Shown here one piece after another: positions 33,939-43,429 of a DNA stretch of 64,000 bases. Each line of letters opens with the position of its first letter. The first letter of the stretch is position 1. Below the pieces are notes generated by a model. It had not been told where the DNA came from and made no database searches. It was given only the letters and a program-made list of their open reading frames with translations. The stretch lies in NCBI RefSeq assembly GCF_024298845.1, contig NZ_CP101156.1:3162001-3226000 (forward strand). The letters are read 5' to 3'. The position numbers were made by a program, and so were the translations under genes. The DNA is from Natronosalvus amylolyticus. Lineage in GTDB: Archaea > Halobacteriota > Halobacteria > Halobacteriales > Natrialbaceae.

Positions 33939-36341
33939 ATGACTGACGACCGGCAAAAGAGCTCCCGACCGCGCCACTCAATTGCGGGGCCTGATAGCGC
34001 CGCTGGAGCGGCTGACGAACCGCTCCGTCTGGCCTGTCTCTACCTCGAGACCCACGCACCAGCACAGCGGGCGGCGACGAACTGGGCGGCGGCGAGCGAC
34101 CTGTACTCGGTGTCGAAGGTTCCTCTCGCTGCTATCCGTGACGGCAGCGTTGATCTCGCCGAGTTCGACGTCTGCTGGTGGCATCGAAGTGAACCGCTGA
34201 CGATCAGTGACCGGGTGTATCGTTGCCGTACTGCGATACGGAAATTCATCGAGGGGGGCAAAGGCTTGCTGTTGACCGGGCGGGCGCTTTCGGTCGTTCC
34301 TGCGTGGGGTATCGACGCCGTCGCACCGGATGAGGCGGGCCACGAACTGGCCGACGAACCGGTCGGGTACCTGCGAAAAGCGCTCTATCGGGACCACCCG
34401 ATATTTTCGGGCCTCGACTCGCTTCGGGTCCGAACGGCTGCCGGCGGGCCACCGTTTTCGTACGCCCGCTATGCGTCCGTCCTCCCCGAGAGCGGCGACG
34501 TTCTGGGGTGTACGGTTCGTGGCGACCACGACGAACCGAAGGCGGCGTCGCTCCTCTCCTGGCAGGTCGGGGACGGCGTCGTGATCGGCGCGGGTACAGC
34601 GCTCGAGTGCATCCGTCCGGACTCCGTCGTCGACGGGGTCGCTCCCGAAAGCAGTCACTGCCTCGAGAACGCCACGCGACTGCTCGAGAACGCTCTCGGA
34701 TTCTGTGGCGACCGCAACCGGTGGACTGGTGCGGTTTCGGTTCCCGAGGGACGACCGTTCTCCAGCGAAGAATTGCGCCGAATGCGCGGCGCGCTCGCGG
34801 ACGACCCACACCGCCCGAGCTATCACCTCTCGCCGCCGGCGAACTGGCTCAACGACCCGAACGGAATGTTCGAGTGGAACGGCCAGTATCACGCCTTCTA
34901 TCAGTACAACCCGGGCGGTCCGTACCACCACGCGATTCATTGGGGTCACGCCGTCAGCGACGATCTGGTTCACTGGTGGGACGAACCCGTTGCGTTGACG
35001 CCGTCCCCGAACGGTCCCGATCGCGATGGCTGCTGGTCGGGGTGTGCCGTCGACGACGACGGAACGCCGCGACTGGTGTACACCGGCGGGAACGGACGCG
35101 ACCAACTCCCCTGTCTCGCGACTGCCGAAAGCGACGCCCTCACCGCGTGGGACAAACACGACGCGAACCCGGTGATAGAACGCGTACCCGACGAGCCGCC
35201 GATTCTCGAGACCGACCACTGGGCCGCCGAGTTCCGCGACCACTGCGTCTGGTTCGAAAACGGACAGTGGTACCACCTCATCGGCACCGGCGTCCAGGAC
35301 GTTGGCGGAGCCGTCCTCTGTTACGTCGGCACCGACCTCGAGGAGTGGACCTATCTGGGGCCGATGCTCATCGGCGACTGGGACGGTGCGGGTGAGGTCT
35401 GGGAGTGCCCCGAACTCCTCGATCTCGGGGACAAACGCCTGTTGCACGTCTCGAACTACGACGACGTCGTCTACTTCCTCGGTGAGTTCGACCTCGAGAC
35501 GGGCGCGTTCTACCCCGAGAGCGAGGGGTTGCTCGATTACGGCGACTACTACGCCCCGCAGTCGATGACCTGTTCGGACGGGCGAACCCTCACCTGGGGG
35601 TGGCTCCCCGAAGCGCGCAACGGCGAGGCCCAGTGGGACGCCGGCTGGTCCGGGACGCTTTCACTTCCGCGAGAAATTACGCTCGGCGACGACGACGAGA
35701 TTCGACAGCGCCCCGCGGCCGAACTCGAGGCCCTCCGAACGGAACGTCTCGTCGCCGAAAGCTACGACCTCGAGGCGTCCGACCGGACACCGATCGCGGT
35801 CCACACGGCGACCCTCGCCGCCGACGGCGCTGGGTCGGACGACGCGATCACGGAGGCGAGCGACGACAGGCCGTCGCAGGCGACGGCTGACAGCGCGACG
35901 CGAGCGATGGGCGGCCCCACGCGGCTCGAGGGCCGCTCCCTCGAGTTCACCCTCGAGGTCGATTTTACCGATTCGACGGCAGACGCGGTCGAAATCGGTG
36001 TCCTCGAGACCGAAGACAGGCGAGAACGAACCGGGGTTCGAATCGAACGCGAGGCTGTGGTCGTCGACCGAAGGGACACGAGTCTGGAACCGCGAACGGC
36101 CGACGAAAGCCAGCGCATGCCGCTCGAACTCGAGGACGGTTCCTGTTCGGTACACGGCTTTCTCGACGGGTCGGTCCTCGAGTTATTCGCCAACGAGCGC
36201 CGCTGTCTGACGAGTCGCGTCTACCCGACGCGGGAGGACGCGACGGGCGTCTCGCTGGCCGCCCACGGCGTCGATGACGGTCCGAGTGTCTCGGTAGATC
36301 TCGAGTGCTGGTCGCTGGAGTCTGCCTGGAACTTCGAGTAG
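33939..36341 (+). CDS. GH32 fructosidase with N-terminal amidotransferase-like domain
   Basis: The 800-residue protein hydrolyses fructosyl linkages (sucrose, levan or inulin) by family. Residues of about 25-250 look like a class I glutamine-amidotransferase/ThuA-like flavodoxin fold (FIEGGKGLLLTGRALSVVPAWG) of unknown role. The GH32 five-blade domain starts with YHLSPPANWLNDPNGMF near 300 (nucleophile Asp). It continues with WSGCAVDDDG, EFRDHCVWFENGQWY near 430 (normally FRDPKV), and EVWECPELLDL near 488 (acid/base Glu). A C-terminal beta sandwich with LEGRSLEFTLEVDF and FLDGSVLELFANERR follows. No signal peptide is visible. ATG 33939 is used; a TTTTTAC box lies 28 nt upstream. Confidence 0.9.
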   Translation: MTDDRQKSSRPRHSIAGPDSAAGAADEPLRLACLYLETHAPAQRAATNWAAASDLYSVSKVPLAAIRDGSVDLAEFDVCWWHRSEPLTISDRVYRCRTAIRKFIEGGKGLLLTGRALSVVPAWGIDAVAPDEAGHELADEPVGYLRKALYRDHPIFSGLDSLRVRTAAGGPPFSYARYASVLPESGDVLGCTVRGDHDEPKAASLLSWQVGDGVVIGAGTALECIRPDSVVDGVAPESSHCLENATRLLENALGFCGDRNRWTGAVSVPEGRPFSSEELRRMRGALADDPHRPSYHLSPPANWLNDPNGMFEWNGQYHAFYQYNPGGPYHHAIHWGHAVSDDLVHWWDEPVALTPSPNGPDRDGCWSGCAVDDDGTPRLVYTGGNGRDQLPCLATAESDALTAWDKHDANPVIERVPDEPPILETDHWAAEFRDHCVWFENGQWYHLIGTGVQDVGGAVLCYVGTDLEEWTYLGPMLIGDWDGAGEVWECPELLDLGDKRLLHVSNYDDVVYFLGEFDLETGAFYPESEGLLDYGDYYAPQSMTCSDGRTLTWGWLPEARNGEAQWDAGWSGTLSLPREITLGDDDEIRQRPAAELEALRTERLVAESYDLEASDRTPIAVHTATLAADGAGSDDAITEASDDRPSQATADSATRAMGGPTRLEGRSLEFTLEVDFTDSTADAVEIGVLETEDRRERTGVRIEREAVVVDRRDTSLEPRTADESQRMPLELEDGSCSVHGFLDGSVLELFANERRCLTSRVYPTREDATGVSLAAHGVDDGPSVSVDLECWSLESAWNFE

Positions 36342-36441
36342 GGTAGTTTCTCCTCCGGATTCTCACTCGAGGGCGTACAGGTTCGAATTGCCACAACTCG
36401 CCACAAATTGCACGCTTCGAGCAAACGCTTCACGGATCTGT

Positions 36442-38199
36442 TCAATGCAAGAACCGTTCCAACCGCTCGAGGTCCCAGCAGTTGATGGCGTCGTCGGGTT
36501 CGGCCCAGCCCCGTCGGGCGGTGTGAACGCCCCAGCGGATGTACTCGAGGCTCGTCGGTCGGTGGGCGTCGGTGTTGATCGCGATCGGTGCGCCTTCCTC
36601 GAGTGCCGCCTTGACGGCACTCCCCCACAGGTCTAGCCGTCGCGGGTTCGCGTTGACCTCGAGGGCAGTGCCGTGTTCGGCGGCAGCTTCGCCGAGGGTA
36701 CCCGCGTCGAGTGCTAGTCCCTCGCGGTCGTTGAGCAACCGACCGCTCGGGTGCCCGATCACGTCGACGGCGGGGTTCTCGATGGCGCGAAGCAGTCGGG
36801 CCTCGGCGGCGGTTGGGTCCTGATCGAGCGCGCTATGGGGGGAAGCGACGATGAGGTCGAGCGCGTCGATCACGTCGTCACCGAGGCCGATGTCGCCGTC
36901 GGCGTCGATGTTGGCCTCGATGCCGGCGAAGACGGTGAGGTCGCCCTCGAGAGTCGATGCAGCCGCTCGGATCGCGTCGACTTGCTCGAGGATTTCGTCG
37001 TCAGTCAGGCCCATGCCGCCGACGACCCCCGGCCCCTCGGCGTGGTCTGCCACCCCGAAGTAGTCGTAGCCGGCGTCGAGGGCCGCCTCGAGCATCTCCT
37101 CGATAGTGTTGTTCCCGTCGGACCACTCGGTGTGGGTGTGGAGGTCGCCACGGACGTCTTCGCGGGTGAGCAGGTCGGGTAACTCGCCGGCCGCTGCGGC
37201 GTCGATTTCGCCGCGGTCCTCGCGAAGCTCCGGTGGGATCCACGGGAGGCCGAGTGCGTCGTACATGCTCGCTTCGGTGTCGCCGGCGACGCGTTCGCCA
37301 ACCCGCTGGCCGGCATCCGGGTCGTCGATTTCGCTGACATCGAACGCGCCGTACTCGTTGAGTTTCAGCCCGCGCTCGATAGCGTAGTTGCGGAGCCGGA
37401 CGTTGTGGCCCTTGCTTCCGGTGAAATACTGCAGGGCGGCGCCGTACTCTTCAGGGACGACGACCCGGAGGTCGACGCGCATCTCACCGACGTTGATACT
37501 CGCTTTCGAGGGGCCGGACTCGATTTCGCTGTCGACGGAGTCCCAGCCGACGAACGCGTCGATCACGTCGGCTCCGGCGTCACTCGCCACGAGGACGTCA
37601 ACGTCGCCGATGGTGTCTTTCCAGCGTCGGATCGAGCCCGCAACTTCACAGCGGTCGACGGCGTCGATTCCTTCGAGAAACGCCAGCACGTCGTCGGCGA
37701 GCGGTCGGGCTTCGCCGAGCAACTGACGCTGTCCGATGGTGCGGGCGAACTCGAGATTTTCGAGGATGTTCTGCTCGGTTTTCGGGCCGAAGCCTTTGAT
37801 CGTCTGAATCTCGCCGTCTTCGGCCGCGGCCTCGAGTTCGTCAAGCGTCGTAATCTCGAGCTCGCGATACAGCGACCCGACCGTTTTCGGCCCAACTCCT
37901 TCGACGCGGGTCAGCGCAGCCATGTCGACTGGCAGGTCGGCGCGAAGCTCCTCGAGTTCCTCGATGGTGCCGGTTTCGACGTACTCGACGATTTTCGACC
38001 CGATGGCGTCGCCGACACCCTCGATGTTCTCGATGGCGTCTTCCTCTCCAGCTTCGACCTGACTGGCGATTGGGACGGGGTGAGCCCGGATGTTCTCGGC
38101 GGCCCGACGATAGGCACGCGGCTTGTACTCGACGTCGTCGGCCTCGAGCAAGTCGGCGAACTCCTCGAATCGAGCGGCGAGTTCGGCGTTCGTCGCCAT
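36442..38199 (-). CDS. polX: DNA polymerase X / 3'-5' exonuclease PolX
   Basis: The 585-residue repair enzyme has helix-hairpin-helix repeats (IENIEGVGDAIGSKI, LTRVEGVGPKTVGSL, IKGFGPKTEQNI), a polymerase-beta palm (VAGSIRRWKDTIGDVDVLV; second acid in MRVDLRVV), and a PHP phosphoesterase domain from about residue 335 (DLHTHTEWSDG, GVADHAEG, IGHPSGRLL, NTDAHRPTSLEY). It fills gaps in base-excision repair and trims 3' ends. ATG 38199 was chosen because the family start MATNAELAARFEEFADLLE follows; the longer in-frame ORF overlaps the next gene in the wrong style. Confidence 0.93.
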   Translation of the reverse strand: MATNAELAARFEEFADLLEADDVEYKPRAYRRAAENIRAHPVPIASQVEAGEEDAIENIEGVGDAIGSKIVEYVETGTIEELEELRADLPVDMAALTRVEGVGPKTVGSLYRELEITTLDELEAAAEDGEIQTIKGFGPKTEQNILENLEFARTIGQRQLLGEARPLADDVLAFLEGIDAVDRCEVAGSIRRWKDTIGDVDVLVASDAGADVIDAFVGWDSVDSEIESGPSKASINVGEMRVDLRVVVPEEYGAALQYFTGSKGHNVRLRNYAIERGLKLNEYGAFDVSEIDDPDAGQRVGERVAGDTEASMYDALGLPWIPPELREDRGEIDAAAAGELPDLLTREDVRGDLHTHTEWSDGNNTIEEMLEAALDAGYDYFGVADHAEGPGVVGGMGLTDDEILEQVDAIRAAASTLEGDLTVFAGIEANIDADGDIGLGDDVIDALDLIVASPHSALDQDPTAAEARLLRAIENPAVDVIGHPSGRLLNDREGLALDAGTLGEAAAEHGTALEVNANPRRLDLWGSAVKAALEEGAPIAINTDAHRPTSLEYIRWGVHTARRGWAEPDDAINCWDLERLERFLH

Positions 38200-38248
38200 T
38201 ACCGACCCCTCCGTCCTGCGGCGTTCGTCGGTTGCGTGCTGGCGCCGA

Positions 38249-38689
38249 TCATCGTCCCCTCCGTGCGCCGCTGTCAGTTCCTTTGCCAAGCGCCTTCTTG
38301 AGGAACGACATCCAGCGTTTCTTGTCGGCGGTCTGCTGGGCCTGTTGTTCGCGCTCGAGGTCGGTCGGCCCCAGGCTCTCGAGGGCGTTAAGGGCGCGGT
38401 CGATGCCGATGACGCTCGTCGCCAGCGCTTCGCCTTCCTCGCGGTCGATGTCTCCCTCCTCGATTCGTTCGACGCGCTGGACGCGCTCGCGTCGCAGGTT
38501 CCGTTTCGCTTGCTCGACGCGCTCGCGTTCGCCCGACGGGACGGTGTCTCGGCGCTTGATCTCGAAGACGAACTCCTGGAGGTCGATGGTCTCGCCCTGC
38601 ACCTCGATTTCGTCCGGGATGTCCGCACCGATAGTCGCGCCCTCGCGGCCGATGCGCTCGAGCAACTGTTTGCGCTCGTAGGCTTGCAC
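38249..38689 (-). CDS. DUF5788 family haloarchaeal protein
   Basis: A 146-residue, highly charged protein beginning at GTG 38689 (QAYERKQLLERIGREGATIG). It contains DIPDEIEVQGETIDLQEFVFEIKR and a long coiled-coil-like Arg/Glu helix. It matches my recollection of the haloarchaea-specific DUF5788 family of unknown function. A TTG at 38716 would add nine less conserved residues. It lies 49 bp upstream of polX on the same strand, so shared transcription is plausible. Confidence 0.75.
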   Translation of the reverse strand: MQAYERKQLLERIGREGATIGADIPDEIEVQGETIDLQEFVFEIKRRDTVPSGERERVEQAKRNLRRERVQRVERIEEGDIDREEGEALATSVIGIDRALNALESLGPTDLEREQQAQQTADKKRWMSFLKKALGKGTDSGARRGR

Positions 38690-38833
38690 GTCCGATAGTG
38701 GGGGGTCGGAGGGCAAAAACCCTGGTCACGTTATTCGACCCTCTCGAGCGCACCATTTCGGGCAGATATCTGGGGGTTTCGAGCGACGCGGAAAACCCCA
38801 AACCCCATAGCAACGCGTCACATACCTCCGGCA

Positions 38834-39799
38834 ATGGCAAGGTGTGACGTGTGTGGGAAAAGCGAGAGTATGCCGTACAACTGCCGGCACTGCGGCGGCA
38901 CGTACTGCGGCGAGCATCGCTTACCCGAGAATCACGACTGTACGGGTCTCCAGAACTGGAACGATCCGAAAGGGGTGTTCGACAGCGGATTTGACGATAG
39001 CGTACAGGGTGGCAAAACGGCCGAGAGCAAGAGCCTGAGCGACCGGATACCCATCGACACCGGTCCTGGCGGACCGCTCGCGTACTTCCGCGGGAACATG
39101 ACCTACACGTTCCTCGCGGTCATGTGGGCAACATTTCTGGCCCAACAATTGACAGCCTTTGTTCTCACTCCAACCGGCTCGCTATCAATGACGTTCGGGT
39201 CGTACACAATTTACCGTTCGATATTCGTTCTCTCACCCCAAAATCCAGAATTCGTCTGGACGTGGGTAACGTCGATCTTCTCTCACGGCGGGATTATGCA
39301 CATCGTGTTCAACAGTATCGTGATTTTCTTCTTCGGTCCGCTCGTGGAGCGGTACGTCGGCTCGAGGAAGTTTGCGGGCCTGTTCATCGTCAGCGGCGTC
39401 CTTGCTGGACTCAGTCAGATCAGTATCCGACTCCTCGAGGGCGGTATTACGGCCACGACTCCTGGCGTCCTCGGTGCTAGCGGGGCTGCACTCGCCATCA
39501 TGGGCGTACTGACGATTCTAAATCCGAACCTGAAAGTGTATCTCTACTTTATCCTCCCGGTTCCGATCTGGCTGCTCGCGGCGGGGACAGCCCTCATCAG
39601 CGTCGTGTTCATCGGAACAGGTAGTTCTGGCCTCGGCGGAGTCGCCCACGCAGCCCATCTAGTTGGGCTCCTCGTTGGTCTCGGTTACGGCGAGTACGTC
39701 AAACGGACGCAGAACGTGAACACCCCGAACCAGTTCCAGCTTGGGGGCGGTCCCGGCGGCCCAGGTGGCCCCGGTGGACCCGGGCGCGGACGCTTCTGA
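38834..39799 (+). CDS. Rhomboid intramembrane protease with AN1-type zinc finger
   Basis: The 321-residue protein starts with an AN1-like finger (CDVCGKSESMPYNCRHCGGT, then CGEHRLPENHDC) in the first 40 residues, followed by an acidic linker and a six-helix rhomboid core. The core has HGGIMHIVFNSIVIFFFGPLVE, GVLGASGAALAIMG (catalytic Ser near 216) and GLGGVAHAAHLVGLLVGL (catalytic His near 272). Rhomboids cleave membrane-spanning substrates. The C-terminus is a Gly/Pro tail (GGPGGPGGPGGPGRGRF). The zinc finger probably recruits partners on the cytoplasmic side. Confidence 0.9.
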   Translation: MARCDVCGKSESMPYNCRHCGGTYCGEHRLPENHDCTGLQNWNDPKGVFDSGFDDSVQGGKTAESKSLSDRIPIDTGPGGPLAYFRGNMTYTFLAVMWATFLAQQLTAFVLTPTGSLSMTFGSYTIYRSIFVLSPQNPEFVWTWVTSIFSHGGIMHIVFNSIVIFFFGPLVERYVGSRKFAGLFIVSGVLAGLSQISIRLLEGGITATTPGVLGASGAALAIMGVLTILNPNLKVYLYFILPVPIWLLAAGTALISVVFIGTGSSGLGGVAHAAHLVGLLVGLGYGEYVKRTQNVNTPNQFQLGGGPGGPGGPGGPGRGRF

Positions 39800-39840
39800 C
39801 CCCTCTCTGACTGCTGCACGTTTTCTAACTGAAACGAGCC

Positions 39841-40629
39841 ATGCCTTCGATATCCCACCCGGACCTCGTTCCCGACGCCTCGAGCACGCGCACCGAGATG
39901 GAATCACAACAGCGCGAAATCGCGGCGCTCGCGACGTTCGAAGACCGGTTTTCGTTCGACACCAGACGGATTACGAACCCGCTCGAGGCGGCTTCAACGG
40001 ACGGCAGACAGCCGATCGTCGCTGGCGTCGACCAGTCGTTTCTACTCGAGTCCGAGCCCGAACGGGCCCTGAGTGCCATCGTCGCGATGCGCAACGGCGA
40101 GGTACTCGAGCGTGTCCACGCCGTTACGCCCCTCGAGATTCCGTACATTCCGGGATTGCTCGCCTTTCGTGAGGGTGGCCCGATTCTCGAGGCGATGACG
40201 AACCTGTTGGTCGAACCCGACCTGTATCTGTTCGACGGGAGCGGCCGAATCCACTACCGACAGGCGGGTATCGCGACCCACATCGGGGTCGTCCTCGACG
40301 TACCAGCGATTGGGGTCGCAAAGAGCCTGCTCTGTGGCGACCCCGACAGGTCACTCGAGGGGTTGGCACCCGGCACCCGCGTTCCGATCGAGGCGAACGC
40401 TCGAGTGGATGCCCCCGAGGGAACGGTCCTCGGGTACGCTGTTCAGACCAGACAGTACGAGTCAGGAACGCGCTCGATCAACCCGCTTTACGTCAGCCCC
40501 GGCCACCGCCTCAGTCCGGAGACGGCTGCGGACCTCGCGTATGGCCTCGCGGCGGAGTACAAACTTCCGGAGCCGATTCGGCTGGCAGATCGCTACGCAG
40601 CGACGGCCAAGCGCGAGTACCAGGCGTGA
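39841..40629 (+). CDS. nfi: Endonuclease V
   Basis: A 262-residue enzyme that nicks DNA 3' to deaminated adenine (inosine). Family residues are visible: AGVDQSFLL (first Asp near 61), VTPLEIPYIPGLLAFREGGP (Glu near 99), YLFDGSGRIHYRQAGIATHIGVVLDVPAIGVAK (second Asp and conserved tract) and SPGHRLSPETA. ATG 39841 (MPSISHPDLVPD) is the natural start. Together with endonuclease IV and PolX in this window it covers three steps of DNA damage repair, although the genes are dispersed. Confidence 0.92.
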   Translation: MPSISHPDLVPDASSTRTEMESQQREIAALATFEDRFSFDTRRITNPLEAASTDGRQPIVAGVDQSFLLESEPERALSAIVAMRNGEVLERVHAVTPLEIPYIPGLLAFREGGPILEAMTNLLVEPDLYLFDGSGRIHYRQAGIATHIGVVLDVPAIGVAKSLLCGDPDRSLEGLAPGTRVPIEANARVDAPEGTVLGYAVQTRQYESGTRSINPLYVSPGHRLSPETAADLAYGLAAEYKLPEPIRLADRYAATAKREYQA

Positions 40630-40708
40630 TCACGGAAGTCAATAATCGGTTCCGTTCGATCCCAACTGGAGGGCTCGTTCGGTACCAACTGATCGGACTC
40701 GTTCGGTA

Positions 40709-40794
40709 CGATAGTAGCCATTGAAAGTCATTGCACATCCCATCGCAAGACAGCATCCCGATACGTATGTAAATCGTTTCACTGGCTACTATAG
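40709..40794. mobile_element. 86-bp miniature inverted-repeat element, copy B
   Basis: Same length and ends as the element at 12302-12387. The right end TTTCACTGGCTACTATAG (40777-40794) is identical; the left end has two or three substitutions. The outer thirds are conserved while about 16 bp in the centre differ. It lies between endonuclease V and an SDR gene. Confidence 0.8.
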
Positions 40795-40885
40795 CCGGGG
40801 TGGCCATCGCCGGTCGCTCGAGTCAGCTGTCTCGCCCCGCGGTAAACCGTCGATACTTAGGTCCCGTCGCTCGAAACGGTCTGTT

Positions 40886-41953
40886 ATGACGACGGATGCG
40901 GACGACGATACCGCGGCTGCCGGGCCCGAGGGCTCGTCTTCGGACGACGGTTCGACCCCCTCGAGTCCGGCCGAAACGGACGACTCGAGTGCCGACGCTA
41001 CAGCCGACCCGAGTGCCGACGCTACAGCCGACTCGGGTTCGGCTGAAGACGATGGCTCGAGGGCTGGCGAGGGAGCCTCGAGCGAGACAGCGAGGACCGA
41101 GACCGCGAACGCTGCCACCGACGACCGCTACACCCGCAAACAGTGCGTGTTAATTACCGGTTGCTCGTCAGGAATCGGCGAGGCGACCGCACGTGCCTTC
41201 CTCGAAGAGAACTGGCAGGTCGTCGCGACAGCGCGTGATACGGATGATATCACGGACCTCGAGGAAGCCGGCTGTCACGCGCTCGAACTGGACGTGACCG
41301 AACCGACACAGGTCGCTCGAGCAGTCGAACGGACAGTCGAAATCGGCGGCGCGATCGACTGTCTGGTCAACAACGCAGGCTACGCGCAACTCGGCCCGAC
41401 CGAGGACATCTCGACCGGAGAGTTACAACGGCAGTTCGACGTCAACGTCTACGGGCCACACCGACTCACACGCGCTGCGCTCCCGCACATGCGAGCGCAG
41501 GGAGACGGCCGAATCATCAATCTCTCGTCCGTTCTCGGCCGGATTTCGATAGCTGGCACGGGACCGTACTCGGGTTCGAAACACGCCCTCGAGGCCATGA
41601 GTGACGCGCTTCGGTCGGAAGTCGACGAGTTCGGTATCGACGTTGTCGTGGTCGAGCCGGGGCCGGTGAAATCGGCGTTTTCCGACCGGTGTGACGCGGA
41701 AGTTCCCAATGATCGAACGCCGGCCTACGAGTCGCTGTACGAGGTGTTCGAGGACACCCAGCTTATCGGCGGTGACGGGCCGTTGGCGTCGGACCCTGAA
41801 GACGTGGCAGCCGCAATCGTTCACGCTGGAACCTGCCCGGAACCGCCCGCGAGATACCCGGTCGGTCCGGTCGCCGAGTACGGCCTGTACGCACGGTATC
41901 TCCCGGACTGGCTCCGTGATGCAGGCTACCGGTTCGTCCGAAAACTGGTATAG
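40886..41953 (+). CDS. SDR family oxidoreductase with long acidic N-terminus
   Basis: The 355-residue protein begins with about 85 residues of Asp/Ser/Thr/Ala-rich disordered sequence containing two copies of SADATADP/S. It then carries an SDR core: VLITGCSSGIGEATARAF, NNAGYAQLGPTEDIS, INLSSVLGRIS, YSGSKHALEAMSDALRSE (Tyr/Lys) and VVEPGPVKSAF. The fold reduces or oxidises carbonyl or hydroxyl groups with NAD(P). The C-terminus ends in a hydrophobic YARYLPDWLRDAGYRFVRKLV segment. ATG 40886 avoids reading through the upstream inverted-repeat element. Confidence 0.85.
   Translation: MTTDADDDTAAAGPEGSSSDDGSTPSSPAETDDSSADATADPSADATADSGSAEDDGSRAGEGASSETARTETANAATDDRYTRKQCVLITGCSSGIGEATARAFLEENWQVVATARDTDDITDLEEAGCHALELDVTEPTQVARAVERTVEIGGAIDCLVNNAGYAQLGPTEDISTGELQRQFDVNVYGPHRLTRAALPHMRAQGDGRIINLSSVLGRISIAGTGPYSGSKHALEAMSDALRSEVDEFGIDVVVVEPGPVKSAFSDRCDAEVPNDRTPAYESLYEVFEDTQLIGGDGPLASDPEDVAAAIVHAGTCPEPPARYPVGPVAEYGLYARYLPDWLRDAGYRFVRKLV
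41011..41030 (+). repeat. 24-bp tandem repeat inside the SDR N-terminus
   Basis: GAGTGCCGACGCTACAGCCG is repeated with a 24-bp period in about 40987-41034, encoding the repeated acidic SADATADP/S units; the coordinates given mark the second copy. In-frame expansion is likely. Confidence 0.6.
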
Positions 41954-42001
41954 TAGCCGCCACGAAGACGCCGAACGTCCGTTCACACTCACTCAACACC
42001 C

Positions 42002-43381
42002 ATGTTCAGAAACCGCCGGGCACACGAAACCACACCTGCTCGAGAGACAGCGCTTGCGTGCCTCGAGGCCGGTATCGAAGCCGCGGTACCCGAGCGGGTC
42101 GTCCCCGAGACTGTCTCGCTCGAGGGGGTCGAAACGAACGATTCCGGCGACTCGGAGGGCCCTCCTCGGCTGTGCGTCTCCGATACGACGTACGATCTCA
42201 CCGATATCGAGCGCGTCCTCGTCCTCGGCGGCGGCAAAGCGTCGGGGGCCGTGACGACGGCACTCGAGCCGATTCTCGAACCGGCCCTCGAGACCGGTGT
42301 CCTCGATGGGATCGAAGGACTGGTCGTGGCGAACGCACCCGAGTCGACCGGGTACGTTCGCGTCGTCGTCGGCGATCACCCCACACCGAGCGAGCGGAAT
42401 CTCGAGGCGACCGCGGAACTGCTCGAACTCGCCGAGAAGGCTACCGACCGTGATCTCGTGCTCGCACCGATTACCGGTGGCGGGAGTGCACTGCTTACCG
42501 CGCCCGCTGCGGGACTCTCACTCGAGACGCTGGCAACGACGACCGACGAACTGCTCGCCTCCGGCGCGTCGATCGACGAGGTCAACGCGGTCCGCAGCCG
42601 CTGTTCGTCTATCAAAGGCGGCGGATTGGCTCGTGCGGCCACGCCCGCCGAGGTCGTCACGCTGGCGATCAGCGACGTCGTGGGCGACGATCCGTCGGTA
42701 ATCGCCAGCGGCCCGACTGTCACACCCCCGGGAACCCTCGAGTCGGCACTGGCCATCTGTCGTCGTGACGGTCTCGACGTTCCCAGCGCCGTCATCGACC
42801 ACCTCGAGGCGACTCCCGATACGGCAACCGACATGCCGGTCGGCTGGCACTGCCTGGCGACGACACGGACGGCCATCGACGCGGCCGAGCGGGTTGCCAC
42901 GGATCGTGACTATCGAACCCTCGTCCTCTCGAGTCGACTCGAGGGAGAGGCAGCCCACGTCGGCCGAATCCACGGGACGGTAGCGGCGTCGATGGCTCTC
43001 GATGGGAACCCACTCGAGCCACCGGCGGTGATCCTCTCAGGTGGCGAAGTGACGGTGACGCTCGGAGAAACTGACGGAGTCGGCGGCCCGAATCAGGAAC
43101 TCGCGCTGGCCGGCGCACTCGAGATGGCTGATATCGACGGGATGGGTTCTCGGGCTGCTCTCGCGTCGGTCGACACCGACGGCATCGACGGGCCGACGGA
43201 GGCCTGTGGCGCCATCGTGGACGGTACTCTGCTCGAGTCGGAGACGGTCAAGATTGCAGAACGGGCGCTCGAGAGCCACGACGTGACGCCGTTTCTGGAC
43301 CAGAGGGGGTCCCTACTCGAGACGGGGCCGACGGGGACGAACGTGAACGACCTTCGGGTACTCGTGGTCGAAGAACGGTGA
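42002..43381 (+). CDS. Glycerate 2-kinase (DUF4147/MOFRL)
   Basis: The 459-residue enzyme phosphorylates glycerate to 2-phosphoglycerate by family. The first domain has VLVLGGGKASGAVTTAL, GDHPTPSERNLEATAELLE, APITGGGSALLTAP and VRSRCSSIKGGGLARAA. The MOFRL C-terminal domain has LSGGEVTVTLG, GGPNQELALAGAL, ASVDTDGIDGPTEACGAIVDG and GPTGTNVNDLRVLV. In haloarchaea it sits at the end of semi-phosphorylative sugar pathways. It begins 48 nt after the SDR stop. Confidence 0.92.
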   Translation: MFRNRRAHETTPARETALACLEAGIEAAVPERVVPETVSLEGVETNDSGDSEGPPRLCVSDTTYDLTDIERVLVLGGGKASGAVTTALEPILEPALETGVLDGIEGLVVANAPESTGYVRVVVGDHPTPSERNLEATAELLELAEKATDRDLVLAPITGGGSALLTAPAAGLSLETLATTTDELLASGASIDEVNAVRSRCSSIKGGGLARAATPAEVVTLAISDVVGDDPSVIASGPTVTPPGTLESALAICRRDGLDVPSAVIDHLEATPDTATDMPVGWHCLATTRTAIDAAERVATDRDYRTLVLSSRLEGEAAHVGRIHGTVAASMALDGNPLEPPAVILSGGEVTVTLGETDGVGGPNQELALAGALEMADIDGMGSRAALASVDTDGIDGPTEACGAIVDGTLLESETVKIAERALESHDVTPFLDQRGSLLETGPTGTNVNDLRVLVVEER

Positions 43382-43429
43382 GTCCCACAGTGGGACGAAC
43401 TCGAGGCAGTTATCGTCTCCTCGCCATCG

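Noticed and set aside
41949-41958. TATAGTAGCC matching the left end of the 86-bp element at the SDR stop codon
   Set aside because: Only 10 bp match, overlapping codons and the stop; likely chance.
41954-42001. Possible operon of SDR and glycerate kinase as a metabolic pair
   Set aside because: 48-nt spacing permits it but nothing in the sequence ties the SDR substrate to glycerate metabolism.
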